A stretch of DNA of 64,000 nt from Monosiga brevicollis MX1 (GCF_000002865.3 NW_001865052.1:766409-830408); one strand, 5' to 3'. Positions 1 to 12,589 are shown, counted from the first letter of the stretch. Made by a program: numbers and translations. The notes: a model not told the origin generated them from the sequence alone.

Positions 1-681
1 TAAGTAAAACGTCTTCTTCTTCTCCTGTTGCTGCTGCTGTTGCTTGTTCTTTGATGAGTGTCGAATTTTTGTGAATTTTGATTGAATTTTTGTATATTTT
101 TTTGGTAACACTTTCGATCGTCAGTACAGGTACAGGATGTGCCCAGGAGTCTAGAGTACCAACAGTGCATGCGATCGGTCGTCTTGCTGAGTTGTTGTTG
201 TTGCTGACCATCGAATCTTCAACTCAACCGGGGGTCTCAACCAGTGTATGAAGCGTTGTCTGCTAGAGGACTGAGAAAACTCACTTACCACCTTCGGGTT
301 TCTATTTCGAGCAGACGTTTCGAATCGGATTGAATACCCATCAACAAAGGCGTGTGACGTTACTTACTTCATCATCATTCGCACAAGAATACTATAATCA
401 CCGCAAGGGCACCTGCACCCTATGCAGCAGCGGTCGTTAGTGAAGTTTAGACGTGCTGGAGCCTGACAGTAGTAGTAGTGTCGTAGTCCAGTAATTCACA
501 TGTCAACAATTGGACATGGTGGAAGATTTCACTCAGTGGAGGGGGTAAGTACCAGATATGGACTCTGGTTCATGATTTTTTTTTTGTCGAGCTTTCGGAC
601 TCAATTTTTCTGTTGTTGATGGTGACTTGTCGAGTGTTAATCTTCAACACCATCACTGCACATCTCGAGGGTCCATGAAAG
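1..681. other. Gene-free 5' flank
   Basis: No open frame here looks like protein and no RNA gene is evident. A (CTT/CTG)-rich patch lies at about 10-55 and the rest is unremarkable. The last 100 bases should hold the promoter and 5' UTR of the FG-GAP gene starting at 682, but I see no clear core element. Confidence 0.5.
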
Positions 682-1983
682 ATGCACGGCAGGGTCAATC
701 GGACAAGGCATGCAATGCCGATTGCTGCTTGGGTGCTCTGTGCCATCGTGGTGAGCGTGCTCGCTTCGATTGACAATGTCACCAAGCCAAGCATCGCGGC
801 TGATGAGAATGGCACGCTTCATATCAATACCACCGGTCGGGTTATGATCAATGGCATCGATGTCGTCAACGCGCTGGCTCAAGCCACGCAACAGCTTTTG
901 TATCTGTCACAGTCTAGCACGGTATTCTTTAGCTCCACCGTTGTTTCCAAGTCGACATTCGGCCCTCGTTCAGTGTACGCGGCAGACTTGGATGGCGATG
1001 GGGTCAAGGACATCATCAGTGCGAGTCAAGACGACGGCAAGGTTGCATGGTATCGCAATGAAGGAAGCGGCACATTTTCATCTCAAATTGTCATTTTTGA
1101 CGGGGACAATCTCGTACGCTCGGTGGTTGCGGCTGATTTGGATGGAGATGGCGATATGGATGTCCTCAGCGCCATCGGATATGATGCTGATGAGGTGGCA
1201 TGGTACCAGAACAACGGAACAGGTGGGTTCTCGGGCAAACGTGTCATTGCGTCAAACATCAAGGGGGCTCACTCGGTGTTTGCGGCCGACCTCGACAATG
1301 ATGGTGACCTGGACGTGCTGAGTGCCGATCTCCATGACAACAAGGTTTCGTGGTACCGCAACAACGGATCCGGCCAGTTCTCACAAAGGCTGGTGATCTC
1401 CGACGAGACTGAATTTGTTCACTGCGCCTACGCGGCAGACTTGGATGGTGACGGCGACTTGGATGTCTTGAGTGCAAGTTTCGATGATGATAAGATTGCA
1501 TGGTATCGCAACAATGGTGGTGGTGACTTTTCGAGCCAGATCGTTATTACTACACGAACAGACGGCGCCACCTGGGTGAGCGCAGCAGATTTGAATGGGG
1601 ATGGTCATCTCGATGTGTTGAGCGCCAGTCAAAACGACAACAAGGTTGCGTGGTATCGCAATGACGGAAGTGGGAACTTTTCAGGAACATGGATTATTTC
1701 CACGACTGCGTACGGCGCGCGCGTTGCATGCGCCGCCGATATGGACGGAGATGGACAGTTGGACATTATTAGCGCAAGCTCTAATGACGATAAAATCATG
1801 TGGTATCGCAACGAAGGCAAAAATGGCTTCTCACCTCAAATGATCGCAAGGGTAGCGAGTGGTGCCTGGTCAGTGTACGCGGCAGACCTGGACGGAGACG
1901 GCGATTTGGATGTTGTGAGTGCATCAGACTCTAACAGCGAAATAGCGTGGCATCGCAATAACGGCCGCTCGCCATTTGGATAA
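682..1983 (+). CDS. Secreted FG-GAP/VCBS seven-repeat propeller protein (copy 1)
   Basis: A single uninterrupted frame of 433 residues. The ATG at 682 is followed by a hydrophobic signal-peptide core (AWVLCAIVVSVLA). A linker shared with the three paralogues follows, with the pattern KPSI-x-ADE-x-GTLHIN-x-T and then V-x-INGIDVVN. Seven tandem units of about 50 residues come next. Each contains an AADLDGDGDLD-type loop, a serine/alanine stretch and an AWYRNNG-x-G-x-FS strand. The D-x-D-x-DG loops match the calcium-binding loops of FG-GAP/VCBS propeller repeats, and seven units predict one closed seven-bladed propeller. No transmembrane segment or anchor is visible, so secretion is inferred. 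The lack of introns contrasts with most neighbours. The ligand is unknown; lectin-like or adhesive roles are only possibilities. Confidence 0.9.
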   Translation: MHGRVNRTRHAMPIAAWVLCAIVVSVLASIDNVTKPSIAADENGTLHINTTGRVMINGIDVVNALAQATQQLLYLSQSSTVFFSSTVVSKSTFGPRSVYAADLDGDGVKDIISASQDDGKVAWYRNEGSGTFSSQIVIFDGDNLVRSVVAADLDGDGDMDVLSAIGYDADEVAWYQNNGTGGFSGKRVIASNIKGAHSVFAADLDNDGDLDVLSADLHDNKVSWYRNNGSGQFSQRLVISDETEFVHCAYAADLDGDGDLDVLSASFDDDKIAWYRNNGGGDFSSQIVITTRTDGATWVSAADLNGDGHLDVLSASQNDNKVAWYRNDGSGNFSGTWIISTTAYGARVACAADMDGDGQLDIISASSNDDKIMWYRNEGKNGFSPQMIARVASGAWSVYAADLDGDGDLDVVSASDSNSEIAWHRNNGRSPFG

Positions 1984-2397
1984 TGCCCCAAGTCAATCCA
2001 AGCATGCATGGAGGAAGCGCTTCGCATGATCTGATGAACCAGCGCACTCAATTGAAAAGACGTTCATACTTTTGCTCGTGTCACTTTGGTGAGCGTCCAC
2101 TCTGAGCTACTGATCTTTGCCATGTCATGCGGGAACGGTGAAAATAAGATGATGGCCTGCCTTTGAATGGATCGTCACATGGATGGCATACATGCCCACA
2201 TTCCAGGCGAAGGTGAAGGATAGAGTCATGCCATGGGTCATCCATAGTGAGAGAGTCAATTGATTGACAGGCCATCCGATCGGACTTACTATGGGATGTG
2301 CAACATAATTACCACATGTAGTAACAACGCAAAGAAAGAGAGAGAGAGAATTAGAGAGAGACAGCGACAGAGAGAGAGAGAGATGAATTGGTTTGGT
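1984..2397. other. Intergenic spacer with GA-rich run next to an assembly gap
   Basis: No gene is seen. A (GA)n-rich tract at about 2335-2382 runs almost up to the N gap, so the gap is probably a repeat the assembler could not cross. It hides the 5' end of the following gene. Confidence 0.6.
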
Positions 2398-2447
2398 NNN
2401 NNNNNNNNNNNNNNNNNNNNNNNNNNNNNNNNNNNNNNNNNNNNNNN
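2398..2447. other. Assembly gap (50 N)
   Basis: Fifty Ns, a fixed-size placeholder. The true length is unknown. The gap removes the start codon region of the dioxygenase gene downstream. Confidence 0.99.
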
Positions 2448-3499
2448 TGATTCCTACAATCAGCATCAAAGACCCCGAGCTGCATGGGCAGGTGGCACAT
2501 GCCATGGCGACGAGCGGCGTCTGCGTCATTTCAGGGTTGTACACGCCCGAGCAGTGCCAAGCCATGCACGGTCAATTTCGTGATCTGGTGCAGCAAATTC
2601 ATCCAGAATGGACCGATTGGGAGCGCGACTTTGACCACAATCAACTCTTTCTCTCGCGCAAGGGCATGTACCGCGCAGGGGGACTCTGTCATCAGCAATA
2701 CGTGTGGGACATTCGGCAAGACCCTCGCATCGTAGACATTTTCGCCCACCTCTACGGTGTCGAGCGCACCGAGCTCTTCGTTTCGATGGACTCGGTGTGC
2801 GTGCGTGGCCCCTGTGTGCCGACCGAGCAGGAATGCCGAGAGTGGTACCACTTGGACCAAACACGAACACCCGACCCTGTCTGTTTCCAGGGCTTCTTGT
2901 CGCTCTTGGACATGCCGGAGACAGAGTCGCCACTGCGCGTGTGGCCCGGCTGGCACCGTGTCCCCATCCTCAAGGACTTTCCACCCCCTTCCCACCTAGT
3001 CAACTACTACCCGCTTCCCTCTTCCCTCGAAGCGAAGCTCAGAGCCTACTACCCAAATGAATCCCTCGAGCGAACCCTGGTGCCCTGCAAAGCCGGCTCC
3101 TTTGTTCTGTGGGACTCACGCCTGCCCCACATGGGTGGCAACTCTCTCCAGGAGACGCTTGGTCGCCACGTTGTTTACGTCTCCATGCAACCCAAGGCCT
3201 GGGCAGGGCGCTGGGCTGCCGAAGACGGTGTCCAACCCGAAAAGGCGCACGATGACCTGGTCAAGCAGCGCTGTGAGGCGTTTCGAGCGCTGTGCAACAC
3301 CACGCACTGGTCTTCAACAACCCTTGTGATCAATCCGCCACCACCGCACCCGGAAAACTGGCCCGGGACCGGTCGTGAGGGTGAATTTCTTCGTGAGCCC
3401 ACCGCCTTTGTGCCGCGGCCGGCCCTCAGTGCATTGGGTCGCTCTCTAGTCGGCTTGGATGAGCCTATGCACAACGCCAGCCGATGCTCAATCATGTAA
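2448..3499 (+). CDS. Phytanoyl-CoA dioxygenase (PhyH)-like 2-oxoglutarate/Fe(II) oxygenase, 5' end in gap
   Basis: The open frame leaves the gap with IPTISIKDPELHG and runs about 350 residues to a TAA without an intron. It looks like a PhyH-family oxygenase, which uses Fe(II), 2-oxoglutarate and oxygen to hydroxylate a substrate. The HxD pair is visible in WYHLDQT (about 2850). The distal histidine is in SRLPHMGGN (about 3120), followed by GRHVVYVSMQ, whose arginine would bind 2-oxoglutarate. The early region (TSGVCVISGLYTPEQC) matches the usual PhyH opening, in which the enzyme's own text starts 'G-x-x-V-x-x-G'. The last four residues are CSIM, a textbook CaaX prenylation box, which is unusual for this family. 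The start codon cannot be set because of the gap. The substrate is unknown. Confidence 0.85.
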
Positions 3500-3769
3500 T
3501 GCGCAATCATGTGCCTTGTTGGTTTGCCTCAAAAGCTGTGCCTTCTGACCCTTCCTGTATATACTTTATCTTTATCTACGATTATCATCTGGGATCTCGA
3601 CCTGCGAGCTGGATAATGTTCGGCGCGTCTGGCGCCCTCGCAGTTGTAGTGCACCAGTGCTCGAGTCAATTCATTTATCACAATAGCACAGGTCATTCAA
3701 AGTCTGGCCTCAGGCCGCCATGATTTCTTGCGCACCAGGAATTTGGGATGCCTCAAAGTCGCAGTCCTT

Positions 3770-5063
3770 TCACAAAGTCGCCGAAACCTGTCCATAGACC
3801 AAACACATGCCAAGGCTTGACGGGACAAAATGTAGCCGCCCTGTGTCCGAAATGGCAGGCTGCACGCGATGCACATGCACCGAGTGCCCAAGCTGTTCGA
3901 GCAGCGTCCGCAACTCCCCCTCTGCCAGCGTCTCGGCATATACCTAGACAAAGCGGAATATGCCGTGAGCGCTGCCATAACCTTGACTGTGAAAACAATC
4001 GGCAATGCAAGCAACGCAGGCGCGCTCGCTTAACCTGAGTAAAGTTGAGCCCTGCTGCTAGCAGGTTGCGCAGCACACTCAACTCGGCCCCTTCAATGTC
4101 CAGCTGCGTCGTACAAGGTTCATGCATGGCCTGGTCAAGATGCTCCAGGTAGATACTAGGCTCCGAAATTCAGCGGCGCCACGGGTTCGCACGCGACATT
4201 CATCCTACACTCACCTTGAGGAGCGATGTCCAGGTGGTGTCAAGCGCGCTCCAACCTAATGCAGCCATGAGCCGGCTAAGTGGACAGGTGGGGACCTCAA
4301 CATGCTCTGGTTCTGTCATGGCCGGTGAATCCAAAGCCAGTCCACCCTGCAGGGCTTCAATCAGACTAGCTTTGGCATCGTCCGCAGACACGCCCAGTGC
4401 GGTCAGCTGGGAAAGTAACAGGTCGAGGTCGCGCTCAGCAGCCGCCAAGATCTCGGCTTCCACCTGGGCAGCGTACAGGGGGTTGACCGGTGCGTCTTCG
4501 AGCAGGGACAGCGTGGCTGCAGCTGCTGCCATGGTTTTGGCCCAGCAATTTTGTGCAGCGGGTGCAAATGAGGCCAGCGCCCCTTCGGCCGGACCGGTCT
4601 CGCGATGGCAGGTGAGAGTGGCACGGCCCACTGTGTCAGCTAGCGCCACGGACACAGCCGTCACGCGCAAATTGGGCAGATTCCAGACCAGTGCATCGGC
4701 CATGCCCTCTGTACTTGTTGCCTCAGTATCGGCCCCGATGGCACTTTCGCAAAGTCCGTGGCCATTGGGCGTGCCCAGAATGAGGCTGATGTTGAGCTGC
4801 ACCAAGGCCATCAGGGCCGGGTTGGGCTCCACCACCAGGAGGTCGAGGCGGTCAAACTGATCCCGATGCTTGAGGATATAGCGAGTGAAAAGGCCCACGT
4901 GGGCACCGGCATCCACGACACGCACAGCGCCCTTGAGATGGTCAAGGGGGTAAACGCGCAGCGCCACGATTTCATCCAAAATTTGCTCGGCTTCATCCCG
5001 CGACGTCGAGGGCAGCAGCACAGGCCCAAGCACATCGTTGACCTCCAGCACCACCAAAGACAT
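3770..5063 (-). CDS. FkbM-type SAM-dependent methyltransferase
   Basis: Three exons close in frame: 5063-4215, 4160-4035 and 3943-3770, giving about 382 residues. The ATG at 5063 is well placed. The SAM-binding motif I is VVDAGAHVGLFT, and the acidic end of the next strand is LLVVEPNPAL. After a long insert comes QLDIEGAELSVLRNLL, the signature 'D-x-EGAE-x-x-V-L' block of FkbM methyltransferases. Introns of 54 and 91 bases are inferred from GT...AG and phase; the 54-base one has a weak acceptor (TTTCGGAG). Family members O-methylate sugars or small molecules, and the substrate here cannot be read. The gene is divergent to the coiled-coil gene at 5423, with about 360 bases between the starts. 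Confidence 0.83.
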
Positions 5064-5422
5064 GGTGTTCTTGCTGCAGGACCCCGCTCGCCGCCTTTCT
5101 TGATGTCACTAGGTGGCTTCCAAAATCTGCTCTCCCCGCTTCCCCTCCGCAACCTGCCACACACTTGCAGACACAGGCGTGCGCGCGCTTCTCGTCTCAA
5201 CGTTCTTCAACTTGCGTTTAGCTCCAACTCCACAAATGACAACAATAACCTCATCGCACTCACAAGCTTAACTAGGAGTGTTACCTAACATTTTCTGCAT
5301 TTTCTTCACTTTTATCTGCTTTTACTCCCAATCTGCTCCCCCTCTCTCTTCCCTTCCCTTCCGGTGACTCAGTGGCTTTCCCGGGCGCACGTAGACCTCG
5401 ACCCCCCGCCGCCCCTGTCGCG

Positions 5423-6629
5423 ATGGCGTGGTGGCGGCGATCCACCAATCTGTTGCTGGTGGTCTGCCTGGCCTTGGGCGCCATTTGCCTGTACCTACTC
5501 TCGGCACACGTCGATATGCAGTCCGAGGTGCGGGTTGCGCGCAAGAGCCAAGTGACCGCCTGGCGGGAACACGACAACCTCAAGCGCGAGCTGCAACGGC
5601 GCGACAAAGCCGCTCAGGCCCAAGCGGAAAAGCTCAGCCAGGTATGCTTTCTAATTCCATGTGTCTGCTCCAGGAAACACCAGTTCCATAACCCCACCCA
5701 ATCCACAACACACGCCCAGGGGCCACGCCACGCCGCTCACTTTCAGTCTTGTGGTCCCGCCGGCTTAGGTGGCCGAGCTGGAGAGCAAGTTGGCTTTGCA
5801 GACGCAAGAAATTTTGCGCTTGGAGACTGAGCTCAAGCACCAGAGAGGCAGGGCCGAGGAAGCTGCCCGACAGGTGGACGAGGTCAAGGCACACCACGAC
5901 AAACAGGAGCAACAGCGCTTGGAGGAGCAGTCCGAGATTAGCCCCATCCGCTGCCGTGAGCTCTCCTCTGAAGTAGAGCAGGGCGAGTCACAACGCGTCG
6001 CGGCAGAAGAGTCGTTCAACGAAGAAATCAACCTTCGTGGCCAGCGCATCAGCGACCTGGAGCACGAGCTCAGCGTTCTGCAGCACCACGGCGCCGGTGA
6101 CGAGGACCAAGGGGCCTTGATCGTCGGCCTCGAGGCAGATCTCAGCCGTGTATGTGCTCCTGCTGCATATCGGCATTCCTCGCTGCAGTCTGTCTGTGCT
6201 CGGGACTTCTGTCTGGCCCTGATCCATACATATGTTATTGCTTCCCATGAATGGCGAGATAGGCACATGAGGATTCGGATGTCCTTCGCAATTCCCTGAA
6301 GGCTGAGCACGACAAGGTCGAGAGCATCGAGGATTATAATGCTGACCTCAAGGGTATGTTTCGAGCGGCAAACATGCTAGTGGCGTTGCCGCAGCCCACG
6401 CCAATCGCTGATCATGTCCTGTGTGGTGGCCTCCTTTGCTTGGCTGACAGAACATCTGGCACGGGCTATGGACAAGTTCAATTCCCTCGAGGACAAGTTA
6501 CTCAAGGGCAACGTGAATGAGGAGCTGATTGTGGGACATCGACTCCGGTGTAGCCTCAAGCCGGAGGACATGGGAGTAGAAGGCACCCGCATCATCAGGC
6601 GGCAGCTTGTAGGCCGTGATGAAATGTAA
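5423..6629 (+). CDS. Type II membrane protein with long coiled coil (Golgi-protein-like)
   Basis: Four exons close in frame: 5423-5641, 5769-6149, 6263-6353 and 6451-6629, giving 289 residues. After MAWWRRS comes one strong hydrophobic segment (LLLVVCLALGAICLYLL, residues 9-25), which would be a signal anchor. Almost everything after it is heptad-rich and charged (EHDNLKRELQRRDKAAQAQ and on). This short cytosolic tail, single span and luminal coiled coil is the plan of GOLM1/CASC4-type Golgi proteins, but I could not find a diagnostic motif, so the family is a guess. The end (KPEDMGVEGTRIIRRQ) is not coiled. It shares a divergent promoter region with the methyltransferase at 5063 and converges on VPS41. 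Confidence 0.72.
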
Positions 6630-6901
6630 TCAACCTTCCCTAGCCAGTCGTTCCATCACACACATTGTGCCACAGCGAATTGCTGCTGCCTCGCGGCCTC
6701 GGAACATGATGATATCTGACACTCAATTCACAACACACTCTTGAATCACAGCCTCGTTCTAATGAAGAGCACGCAAACGCAGCTTGTGTCCGTCTCAGGG
6801 CATGCGGGACGCTTAGGCCTCACAGGCTTTTCTTTTGTGAGCGGCGCGCGAGCATCAAGCTGCAGTATGCTCTTGGGAAGGGCAGACCTGCAGGTGTCCA
6901 T

Positions 6902-9900
6902 TCATCTTCGGCGAGAAGCCCGACCGCGACCCTTGGTCGTCTCGAGCTGGCTGCGGCGACACAGTGGGCAATAGTTTTGGTAGTCTTCAGACGCTTCGCT
7001 GCGCGATTGTCGTGAGTTCTGATCTTGCATGCGCTCTGCACCCGCAACAAAAACAAGCGCCAATGAAATGAGATTCATTGTGAGGGACGTGAGATTGCCA
7101 TAGCAGACTACGCAGGAGCATCACATTGCACTCACGCTCAAGGCAGGGTGAGCAGTACACGTGTTGACAATTGAAAATAAAGACGCGCTCATCAGGACGC
7201 CCCGCTATCAGTCAGGCATTGCAAAGATGAAACGGATGAGGTGCAGCAGACTGTGATCCTGAAGCCTCACTTGCACGCCGTCTTGTTGCCCGTGCGTCGG
7301 ATCAATGCCTCCAGACATCAGCGACGTACCCATGGCCGAAACTTTCTTGGAGCACTGGCTGCACTCCATCTCTTCGGGTCGAATAATTTGAGCGGCCTTT
7401 TGAAGTTTGTTCAACTTGAGCAACAGGTTCATGCAATCTATCGCGTAGAAGGGCAAGGGCAACCCAGGTGAGCAGATAAGCTTGCGACTACAGAGTCGGA
7501 AAGCAGGATGCGCCGTGCATACCCGTTTGAAAGATATCGCAACATCCTCGAAGCAGCTCGATTTGCAGATTATAGGCTTCCAAAATGCGCACAAGCGAGT
7601 TTTTGAGGTCTGGAATCTTCATGTTGCGCAGCTCCGTGCGCTGCGCACAACGGGCGAAATGTACATGAAAGAAAATGGTTGATACACGGAGGGATGAGTG
7701 GATGCCGCGCCAAGAGGACGATGGTGCCAAAGACCAACGGATGCACAATCTCACCGTGAGGATTCGTGAGGGGTCAATATGCGCGCCGGCTTCATCAATC
7801 AGCTGCTTCACCAGTTTGGGCTTCTTGCTGGCCAGCACCAAATCAATGAGCAGGTCCCATTGCGAATCATCCCGATCTTGCACGACCATCTCAATGGCAT
7901 CCTGAATGGCGCCCAGCTGACAAGTTGGACAAAGTACAAAAGTCATCCCCGAAGGTGAGCTCGAGGCCAATTGCCGGCAACCAGTCCAAGCTGTGCCGGC
8001 CCCATACCTGGGACACCAAAACCTCGATGGCATCCTTGCTCTTGCCACATTTATCTAAGGCCCAGCGCGTTGTGGCAAAACTCGTGAGCACACCAATAGG
8101 CCTGCCATCAAAGTTGCTGGAAGGTGACTGCTCACGCACTCAAGCACACGGCGTATTCACGCCAGTGTTGGCCCTGGCGACAAATTTCCGTCGCTTCCTT
8201 CCACGGCACGCCGGGGCTTGTCTATTCATGTAGCATATTCCAGTGCAAAAACAACAAAAAAACAAACAAACAACAAAACAAACAAAAATCACGGCATGAG
8301 TGGGATTGCAGATGGCACCAGAGCTGCCATCCCAATTTGCTCTTCTTTGCTCCGCACCTGAAGCACGCGCATGAGCTTTTCGGGGGCGTGCATGGCTGTG
8401 AGTTCGACATAGCGCTTGCCAAAGCGTCCAGCGGCATCCTTATCCACGGCCATGTAGCGCTCGAGAAAAGTCAGCTGTAGCTTGGGGTATTGCTGCAGCT
8501 CACCCACGATGGCCTCAAGCGTAATCTCCTCGCGGTGCTCGATGAGCAGCTCGAGTGTTTGCTTCTCGTCCATTTCCATCAGTGCCACCAGGTTGCCCTA
8601 GAAAGTGTGATGGAGCAAAACAAGAGGGTGAGGGAGAATCAAGCCAACCACACCCATTGGGTTATGATTTAGCCAAGAAGATGAGGTGTGAACAAGTACA
8701 GAGGGAATGGCTACTGGCGGTACCTTGACGCTGGTATAGAGAGAGAACCGATTGATAATGTCAAAAGCCTCTTTTTGGCGCAGCCGGAAGTAGATGGTGA
8801 GAGCGTCCTTGAACCGCTTTGCGGTCACATAGATGGCGGCCAGGGCCTTGGCCAGGGGCACAGATGACTGATCAATGGCGCACTGCCAACCCAAGCGACC
8901 CAGAATTCAAAAACCAGTGAGTCGTCATGATGAAGGCTAGCACGTTGTGACGCGAGCTTCTGCAGTGCTTGTAGCCCGAGCTTCGCCCAGCGAGCTCGCA
9001 CCTGCGCCTCGAGCTTCTGCAGCATCTTCTTGTTGTCATACAGCGCAGCGTCCCAAGTGCCCAGAATCTTGCAAAAGGCTTCGGGATCTTGCTCGAGCAG
9101 CTCGGCCAGGGTGCGCTCATAGGCCGTCTGGCTCAGTCGCGGGGCGTCGGTCGGAATCAAGAAGACAAGGTGTGAGAGTGCCTGCTTGCGCAAAAAGGTC
9201 TCGATGCCATCCTCCCAGAGCTTCACGTCGTGGCCATACAGCTCGGCCGCAATGCTGACAGGAGGAAAAGTGGAAATGGAAAATGAATGACAATGGCATG
9301 ATGAGAAGCTGTCAAAGGGAACGTTTGCGCCAATGGCGAGCCTATGTGCGCCCCACCTGGCCGCCTTGGCATAGTCCTTCACGGTATCGAAGAGGTAAGG
9401 TAAGAGATGCTTGAGGCCCACGCTCTGCGCATTCGATTGGTGCAATTGGCCGGCAAGGTTCATGAGTTTGCTTGCATGAGTGAATATGACACAGGTAAGG
9501 ATTTGACGCACCGAAGGGCTGTGCCGACTCAAAAGTCGAGCATGCTCCTTGGCCATGCGGAAGGCCTCGTCAAAGTTGCCCAACCCAATTTGCCAGTCAA
9601 TGTGATCATCCCAGGTACGTTGCTAATAGAATTCAAGCCCAATGTCCCATGACAGGACACGCGAGACGAAAATTGATGTGAGCTGAATCCAGGATGGACT
9701 TGACTTGCTTCAGTGCCTTGCACGTTAGCAGCGCCATCGTCTCTGGCCTTGGTAAGAGCAGTTTGGGCTGACCTTGGCTACGATAATGTCCTTTGGACTG
9801 ACGATGTAGTACTGTTGCTCTTCAATGATGCCCTCAAGCCAATAGTCCGTTGACTAAAGCAAGGTGTGGGTTTGGCCAAAGGCGCGAGGGCAGATGAGAA

Positions 9901-12078
9901 GAAGATGAAGCAGAAGCATGGCTTGTAATGGTAGAGGTGAGCGCAGGATGCAAGCATAGCGGAATGAGCCACAAACCCGATACATTTCGTGCCCGTCCAT
10001 GGGTAGACATTCGTCACTAATCTCCTCGGCACCAACACTCATGATGCGAATTTCGGGCTCGTCTCCCTGCACGACCGTTCGACCGTTCACGTCTTCTTCC
10101 TTGTCCAAGTATGCCAGCAAAATCTATGCAGTACAGGCGTAGGTCAGAGGATGAGGTCCGAGCAGCACTAGGATCAATAGGGTGCCGCGTGTGCCCACAT
10201 GTCAAGAACCATACCAGGTCCTCGCCATATGGGGCAACGCCAGCAATCCAGTAATCGGTCTGGATGCGCGTCAGCAACTGCATGTAGTAGGCTGGCTTGT
10301 CCGGCTGGCGCTGTGCAACAGGCAGTACGCTGGCCGCTGTGATGGGTTTGTTGGTCGGCATGATCTTGCCAATCTAGGTCAGGCCGGTGGTCCGATGCGT
10401 TTTAGCTCGGCACGCGAATGCTTTCACGGACAAAGCAAGGTTTCAATTGACGGTGGGCCTACCGTGACGTAGTCTGCCCAGCCGATAATGAGGGTGTAAT
10501 CGTCCTTGAAGCTGAGGTTGCAGCGGTACATGTCTGGGCGAGGACTGTTGGCGGGACGATCCACATAGGAGATGCGACAGTTGTTCTCAGTGTCATAAAC
10601 CTTGACACCCACGTCATTGCTCCAGGCAATGAAGCGGGAGCGCCACTTGATGGCGCGAATCGGGCCCTCGCCCATGTGTAGCTATAGCATGGCGAAACAC
10701 TTGGTGTCAAAAAAGAGCCACGCGAGTATGTCGCTGTGGTTGGGGTGGGAGTCGCGCCAATGGGGTGAGCGGAAGAAGGGCCTCGGACGAACCACTTTCT
10801 CGGTGGTAGAGCGGCCAAAGAGGCGAAGAGTTTTCTCCTCATGGTAGACGAGTTGACCGGCGAGACCTCCCGTCACAAACACGTTCTTTTTGTGTCGCTT
10901 GTATTCGGGGTCAATGGCCACTGATTTGACAGGGCGGTCAAAAGCAAAAGTGGACACTTGATGGTCATCGTAGAGGTTACGAATCACAACCTGAGCAACG
11001 CACGGTAGTCAGCACGAGGCTTCAAGGTGAGGCTCCAAGGCGAGGCTGCAACGTGTGGCAACGCGCGCGTGTCCGTTCTCTTTGCCTCTTGCTATTCTTG
11101 ATCTGAGCACGGGTGGTTGAGCAGGCGCATACACACCTTGCCATCATCTGCAGCCGATGCCACAAACTCGCCCTCAATGTCGATGGAGATGGAGGTGATG
11201 CGTTCCGAATGCTGGCAAGAAGCGGGCACCGGTGAGTGAGTTATGCTGCCGCGCTCGTACATGAGATTCGGTGCGAGGAGAGCAAACCTGTTCAAAGCGG
11301 TTGATCTCCACGCCGTTGTCCGAGTCGAGGACGTGGAGCGTACCCAGGTCCGTGCCCAGGACCAGAAACTAGGGACCGGGGCCACGTCAAGCGCAAATGA
11401 GCAAGCACGGCTTGGCGCTGACCGGCGAGGCATGCAAGGGTAGCTTCTTTGTGCTTCTGCTCAACACACCTTTTCCGTCACAGCCATGCAGGTAGCAACA
11501 CAGTTTTGAAGGATCTTATGAACGCTGTCCAAGTCGGCGGGGCCCTTTCTGCTTGGAACCAAAGCCGTTGGGTCGTGAGCCCTTGAGTCGACCAAGGGTG
11601 AGGCACAACGTAGAGTGAGGCCAGCGCGCATGCTGACCTTGTCAGAGTCACAAACTTGAGCTTGGGCTCCTCATCCTCCTGTGAGCAGGAAATCAGATTT
11701 TTAGTGACCAGAGATCCAACAAGCACCTCGATGCCATCATCAGCGCAGTGGCACGGGCAAACGGGGCCACCTACATCTCCCGAAGACGATTCGGCATCCG
11801 ATCCAGACTCGCTTCCAGACTCGCTAGACTCCTCATCTGATTCAGCTTGGGCCCGTGCCTGCGCTGCCTGTGCCGCGCGTTCGTCTGCTGGAAAATCTCG
11901 CCAGGCGCAGAAGCAGGACGAGGGGGCCAAGTGAGGAGCCCGCGCACGCAACGCTTTGCGTTGATTGCAACCATCCAACCCCCTTTGCGCCTTCTCGCCC
12001 ACAAATTCCAGCCTGCCTTCTCCGAAGCAGAGTCAACGTGTTCAAATACATGTTCAATACTCTACATACCGGAAGCCA
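6902..12078 (-). CDS. VPS41: VPS41, HOPS complex subunit
   Basis: A many-exon gene. It starts at ATG 12078 (MASG, then a GT donor) and ends at TGA 6904-6902. VPS41 belongs to the HOPS tether that drives late endosome/lysosome fusion. An acidic serine-rich N-terminal segment (about 11.9-11.77 kb) is followed by EDEEPKLKF, the same order as in animal VPS41. WD-like propeller exons follow (FLVLGTDLGTLHVLD near 11.35 kb; GPIRAIKWRSRFIAWSNDVG near 10.65 kb; YTLIIGWADYV near 10.48 kb). Next is a helical CHCR region (TLELLIEHREEI near 8.55 kb; DLKNSLVRILEAYNLQI near 7.58 kb). A C-terminal RING-H2 is split over three exons: ECSQC (7.36 kb), FNCQHVYCSPC (7.17 kb) and YCPLC (6.96 kb). Most exon borders show clean GT/AG, but I did not phase them all. 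Confidence 0.95.
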
Positions 12079-12589
12079 TGGCGCTGGTGTGCCAATAGAA
12101 CCGAGCGCGCCCTTGCGCGCTGCCAGATCTGCTCCTGCTCCAGAAAAGCAGACAAACTCAAGCACGTCCGTGTGTGTGTCGGCCTGCACGGCAACGCTTG
12201 TTTCACACAGCAGTTGCAACAAATATCTGACATATCTCATCTGACATCTGACAATTACTTGCCGTGCAGCCTTTGATATGGATTCGTGATCTGGGTTTAT
12301 GTAGAAGACTCTGGGGCTTTTGCGGTTTCAAAGTGATCAACAGAGATAGTAGATGTAGGAAGTAATGAGGAAGATGTTGGAGAGCTATTTTACTGTTTGA
12401 AGAGAGAGTGACAGCGCGAATCTCTCTCATCAACGACCAGAGCACGAAACGTACCTGTCAACTTGGACCGACGCTGCTGGGCTGACTTGATGGTGGACGC
12501 GGGCCGGTGGTAGCAATAGCTCCTTTGGTGGTGTCGTGTGTGAGCAGAGTGTTGGGTGCAGGGTTGGCTCGAGCGGAACAGGAAAAAGC
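12079..12589. other. Shared upstream region of VPS41 (-) and the complexin-like gene (+)
   Basis: About 510 bases between divergent starts, so it should contain both promoters. I see no TATA-like element I would defend, no repeat and no extra coding exon. Confidence 0.4.

Noticed and set aside
12240-12589. Possible extra upstream exon for VPS41 or the complexin-like gene
   Set aside because: The open frames here are short and lack conserved text, and both genes have good starts outside the stretch.
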